Assembly (NCBI GenBank): GCA_020217035.1
Contig: JAIWOG010000238.1
Span: 1-16,461, forward strand
Source of the DNA: Magnetospirillum sp.
GTDB taxonomy: Bacteria > Pseudomonadota > Alphaproteobacteria > Rhodospirillales > Magnetospirillaceae
Direction of reading: 5' to 3'
Length of the DNA stretch: 16,461 nucleotides
Position numbers and translations under genes: made by a program. Positions 14,501-16,461 of the stretch are shown one piece after another; positions within the stretch are counted from its first letter, which is position 1; the number at the start of each line of letters is the position of its first letter. Under the pieces are notes generated by a model that searched no databases, was not told the origin of the DNA, and was given only the letters and a program-made list of their open reading frames with translations.

Positions 14501-16461
14501 CCATAGATATGGAAGGACGGCGCCGTTCCATTGAAATCAGCGGCAGGCAGAAAACGGATCAGCGTCGAGGCCGACAACATTCGTGCGCTTGAGGTGCTGA
14601 CGCCGCCGATATCCTGCCAAGTGGTGCCGCCGTCGCTTGAATATTGCCAAGCGCCATCGGCGGTGATGGGATTGCTGATCACCGCGATGCCGGCAAAAGT
14701 ATCCATGGTATCTGGATCGCTGAAACCGCTGCCGAACAAAGACGAGATCGTCTGACCGGCGGAAGACGCGTCTTCGGTGATGGCGGTCATGGTGACGGTG
14801 GGCGCCATGCTGGGGGAATCGTTGACCGAATTCACCGTGAAGGTGGCCGAGGTGTTTTGCGGCGACGTTCCATCGGTAATCGTATAGTTCAACGTGTCGG
14901 TGCCGTTGTAACCGGCATTGGGCGTGTAGGTGAAAGTGCCGTTACCATTGTTGACGACAGTGCCATTGATGGCGCTTACCCCGGTCACCGTCAGGGTGTC
15001 ACCGTCAACGTCGGTGGTGCTGCCCAGCAATTGCGCCGTGGTGAAGGTCAGCGCCGTGTCCTCGGTGCCGTTGGGCAAGGTGATCGAGCCCAGCACCGGG
15101 GCGTCGTTGACCGCGTTGACGTCGGTCGCCAACTCGGTCATGGCGGTGGCGATGCCCGAAGCGCCGCCCGGCGAGGACGTGTCCACATAGACCGGGCTGC
15201 CGTTGGTGCTCCACCCGCCAGCATAGCTGGAATCCAGCCCGCGCACATAAAGCGACGGCGCCGTGCCATGGAAATCCGGCGCGGCATTGAACCGTATCTT
15301 GGTCGAGGCCGACAAGGCCAGGGCCGAGACGCCATCGTTGACCCCACCGATATCGACCCAGGTGGTGCCGCCATCGGCCGAATATTGCCAGGTCCCGTCG
15401 GCCGAGACGGTATTGTTCGTGACCACCGCGACGCCGGCCAAGGTGTCGCCGTCGCCGTCGCTGTATCCGGTGAAGAACAGGCTGTACACCGTCTCGCCGG
15501 GAAACGGGCCGTCCTCGTTGGGGGAACTCATGCCCACATAGGTGGACAGAAGCGGGGCATCGGCCACCGAGTTCACCGTGAAGGTGGCCGACACCCCCTG
15601 CGACACCGAGCCGTCCGAGATGGAATAATTCAGGTATTCGGTGCCGTGATACTCGGCGTCGGGGGTGTAGGTGAAGGTGCCGTTGCCGTTGTCGACCACG
15701 GTGCCGTGGACCGCGCTGATCCCGGTCACCGTCAAGGTGTCGCCGTCAACGTCGGTGGCGCCGCCAAGCAACTGCGTCAAGGTGAAGGTCAAATCGGTGT
15801 CTTCGCTGCCGGCGGACAGGGTGACCGAACCCAGGACCGGGGAATCGTTGACATTGGTGATGGGTTGCGTCGCGGTCAGGCTGGCGGTGTTGGTGCCGTC
15901 GCTGACCGAGTAGCTGATGGTGATGTCACCAAAGAAATCCGCAGCCGGCGTCAGGGTCAGGGTGCCGTCGCCATTGTCGACCAGCGTCCCCGCACTGGCG
16001 GTGATGCCCCCCACCAGGGTCAGCGTCGCCCCTTCCGGATCGCTGGCGGCGGCCAGCAAATCGGATTTCAGGATGGTGACCGCGCCGTCCTCGTTGGCGG
16101 CGGTCAGCGTCAGGCCGGCACTGGTCGGCGCCTGGTTGGTGACAGGCGGAGGGGTGGGGGCCGGAGGGGTGGGGGCCGGCGGAGGCGGAGCCGGTGGGGT
16201 CGGGGCTGGCGGCGACGGCGGAACCGGAGGCGGCGACGCCACCACAGGCGGCGCCGGTGCCGGAGGCGGGACGGGAAGCGGTGGAACCGAAAGAATGATG
16301 GGATCACCGGTGCCGACGGGATCGCCTGTGCCGACCGGGTCTCCGGTACCAGCCTCCGTGCCGCCGGCCTCGCCGGTTCCCGCGTCACCGCCGGCAGCAG
16401 CCTCGCCGCCCCCGCCAGGGGCAGCTCCGGCGTCACCGCCGCCCGTCGCCGCGTTGCCGGC
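11596..16461 (-). CDS. giant secreted surface protein: cadherin-like, FG-GAP/VCBS propeller and RTX-like domains (5' end outside window)
   Basis: The frame is open to the window edge, giving 1621 visible residues with no start codon I trust; the GTG at 16245 lies inside a Pro-rich linker. From the N-terminal side: Gly/Asp-rich segment with GTGDPV repeats, Pro/Ala linker, cadherin-like domain (15853-16135), a duplicated unit of cadherin-like plus 'WQYS.DGGTTW' module (14368-15852), another cadherin-like domain (14075-14367), seven FG-GAP/VCBS repeats (about 13000-14060), a module with SDSDSATLTGAVV and YQSVLRSVQFSN (about 12690-12990), and glycine/aspartate RTX-like repeats such as GGDGADTL and GGAGADNFVL (about 11930-12640). 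The C-terminus, beginning near IADFSQGDGDVVVL and ending in hydrophobic NFQLAV, resembles a type I secretion signal. I see no cysteine and few lysines, as in exported calcium-binding adhesins. Likely role: adhesion or biofilm matrix, an inference. No secretion genes are in view. Confidence 0.9.
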   Translation of the reverse strand, partial: AGNAATGGGDAGAAPGGGGEAAAGGDAGTGEAGGTEAGTGDPVGTGDPVGTGDPIILSVPPLPVPPPAPAPPVVASPPPVPPSPPAPTPPAPPPPAPTPPAPTPPPVTNQAPTSAGLTLTAANEDGAVTILKSDLLAAASDPEGATLTLVGGITASAGTLVDNGDGTLTLTPAADFFGDITISYSVSDGTNTASLTATQPITNVNDSPVLGSVTLSAGSEDTDLTFTLTQLLGGATDVDGDTLTVTGISAVHGTVVDNGNGTFTYTPDAEYHGTEYLNYSISDGSVSQGVSATFTVNSVADAPLLSTYVGMSSPNEDGPFPGETVYSLFFTGYSDGDGDTLAGVAVVTNNTVSADGTWQYSADGGTTWVDIGGVNDGVSALALSASTKIRFNAAPDFHGTAPSLYVRGLDSSYAGGWSTNGSPVYVDTSSPGGASGIATAMTELATDVNAVNDAPVLGSITLPNGTEDTALTFTTAQLLGSTTDVDGDTLTVTGVSAINGTVVNNGNGTFTYTPNAGYNGTDTLNYTITDGTSPQNTSATFTVNSVNDSPSMAPTVTMTAITEDASSAGQTISSLFGSGFSDPDTMDTFAGIAVISNPITADGAWQYSSDGGTTWQDIGGVSTSSARMLSASTLIRFLPAADFNGTAPSFHIYGVDSSYAGSWSDSLANTPVAYNASSPGGNSPLAGSSTQVGVSVTAVNDAPTTSAVTLAAGAEDVPYTFTQAQLLANASDVEGDSLSITSITPSIGTVTNNGGGNYTLTLPQDYFGTVTFSYTISDGNSGTVAGTATTTIEDAPDLGLQAGGISFTYEESTTVSGDNYNAVADVNGDGLLDIIISNGTNGVVVGLNQGVASGGSSLFSYSTVASDNGYFSLGDLDGDGSLDLVVKNTVSDQLDVFLNDGTGNFTLSDSVPRSYAGQSTIFDVNGDGHQDVVFLRNSATEVFLGNGTGTFGTTPDQTVATIGTSITTGDIDGDGDTDVVLGVWNGDTVIVENVNGVLTVGATLDNHGTSVPAQAGSMLGGGLVDLDNDGDLDLFAANRYVEGYWFENDGTGNFTRHLVDSAIEERNNVIAADFDGDGDTDVLISAYNNLHLWRNDGGGTFTDVIAGSGLPTNLYTWGSAGDLDGDGDIDVVLQNTSANLTAVYSNNLVTSSAFSEGGGAVSVFPTLTVSDSDSATLTGAVVMIAANFGPGDVLSYTSYGGIGGSYDAMTGTLTLTGSASLADYQSVLRSVQFSNATTTMGAGNRLVSAYVTDGTNSSTPITQLITVTLDATLNTSAGTDTLDGGDGANVYVVGVGEFVAGDSIADTGPTNQVDILSLAAAGTFDLSVGAVTGIERLQMSAAGGNSVVLGGGADPQQFTSIVGGTGADSIALANTSSTLDLTGVSISSVETISTGAGDDIVRFDDVSKPGVGFVLDGDLSASDQDTAFFFAQAENSTMDVSAINFTGIEKVKIQAVADVAENPTYTGLNITMKGRAGGTDELYGGDGADTLIATTGNDSLNGGAGADNFVLVDNSNTTIADFSQGDGDVVVLSDAEFGLGNSGTLAATDYAESATAMSGTAVNYGAGNTGDGVVAIQNGTDVQLWHTTALEAATTANSTLIGTMSSVDTSTLDNTNFQLAV
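13073..13994 (-). repeat. seven FG-GAP/VCBS calcium-loop repeats (predicted seven-bladed propeller)
   Basis: Seven D-x-[DN]-x-D-G loops recur about every 141-160 bp: ADVNGDGLLD, GDLDGDGSLD, FDVNGDGHQD, GDIDGDGDTD, VDLDNDGDLD, ADFDGDGDTD and GDLDGDGDID (near 13980, 13827, 13681, 13540, 13380, 13232 and 13088). Most are followed by 'GTG.F' turns. Seven is the blade number of integrin-alpha-type propellers, so this stretch probably folds as one complete propeller with a calcium site per blade. Confidence 0.8.
14368..15852 (-). repeat. tandem in-frame duplication of a two-domain unit of about 745 bp
   Basis: Unit A (15112-15852, 247 residues) and unit B (14368-15111, 248 residues) share the same order. 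A cadherin-like domain comes first (DVDGDTLTVTG, NGNGTFTYTP, SATFTVNSV in both). A module with WQYSxDGGTTWxDIGGV, LSAST.IRF, A.DF.GTAPS and DSSYAG.WS follows. Protein identity is clearly high in blocks but interrupted, so the duplication is not very recent. Confidence 0.85.
16130..16461 (-). repeat. low-complexity linker: Gly/Asp-rich GTGDPV repeats then Pro/Ala-rich tract
   Basis: Read as protein, the window edge to about 16351 is Gly/Ala/Glu/Asp-rich. Three GTGDPV-type hexapeptides follow (about 16300-16350, the last ending GTGDPI), then a long Pro/Ala/Thr/Val tract with PAPTPP units (about 16135-16290). This is an extended spacer in front of the first cadherin-like domain. Confidence 0.8.

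Noticed and set aside
11608..14592. Very long plus-strand open frame (994 codons) opposite the surface-protein gene
   Set aside because: It lies wholly antisense to a gene with clear domains. Its translation is low-complexity Gly/Val/Asp/His without family resemblance, which is typical of GC-rich antisense frames over acidic repeats.
16135..16350. Short direct repeats suggestive of a CRISPR-like or satellite array
   Set aside because: They encode in-frame PAPTPP and GTGDPV peptide repeats of a linker, with no spacer structure.

Overview
The window is GC-rich (roughly 65% by eye), with GTG starts, tightly overlapping genes and a ChvI/ChvG two-component pair. This points to an alphaproteobacterium, plausibly of the Rhodospirillales/Magnetospirillum type. 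That placement is inferred from gene content and style; no rRNA or other marker is present.

Layout from left to right. (1) Minus strand, 65-4004: an SGNH-hydrolase-like membrane-anchored protein, a DMT/EamA permease (coupled by a GTGA overlap) and, 98 bp further on, an AcsA-type acyl-CoA/acetyl-CoA synthetase. Positions 1-64 hold nothing I can support. (2) Plus strand, 4079-6444: a compact three-gene operon of a HIT-family protein, a degenerate PdeM-like phosphoesterase and a class I photolyase. (3) Minus strand, 6426-9255: the cobalt transporter operon cbiM-cbiN-cbiQ-cbiO, preceded by a textbook cobalamin riboswitch and a good sigma70-like promoter. The logic is that adenosylcobalamin switches off cobalt uptake. 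(4) Plus strand, 9318-11586: ChvI-like response regulator and ChvG-like sensor kinase genes, overlapping by 14 bp. (5) Minus strand, 11596 to the right edge: one very large secreted surface protein, cut off at its N-terminus by the window end. It carries Gly/Asp and Pro-rich linkers, cadherin-like domains, a seven-repeat FG-GAP/VCBS propeller, RTX-like glycine-rich repeats and a type I secretion style C-terminus.

Most of the window is well-understood housekeeping and accessory content. The less ordinary items are two enzyme-fold proteins that appear to have lost catalytic residues (the SGNH-like protein at 2802-4004 and the PdeM-like protein at 4496-5080). The architecture of the giant surface protein also stands out, including a roughly 745-bp in-frame tandem duplication. 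I found no CRISPR array, insertion sequence, tRNA or rRNA, and no clear sign of a wholly new multi-gene system. The best candidate for something undescribed is the HIT / inactive-PdeM-like / photolyase operon.
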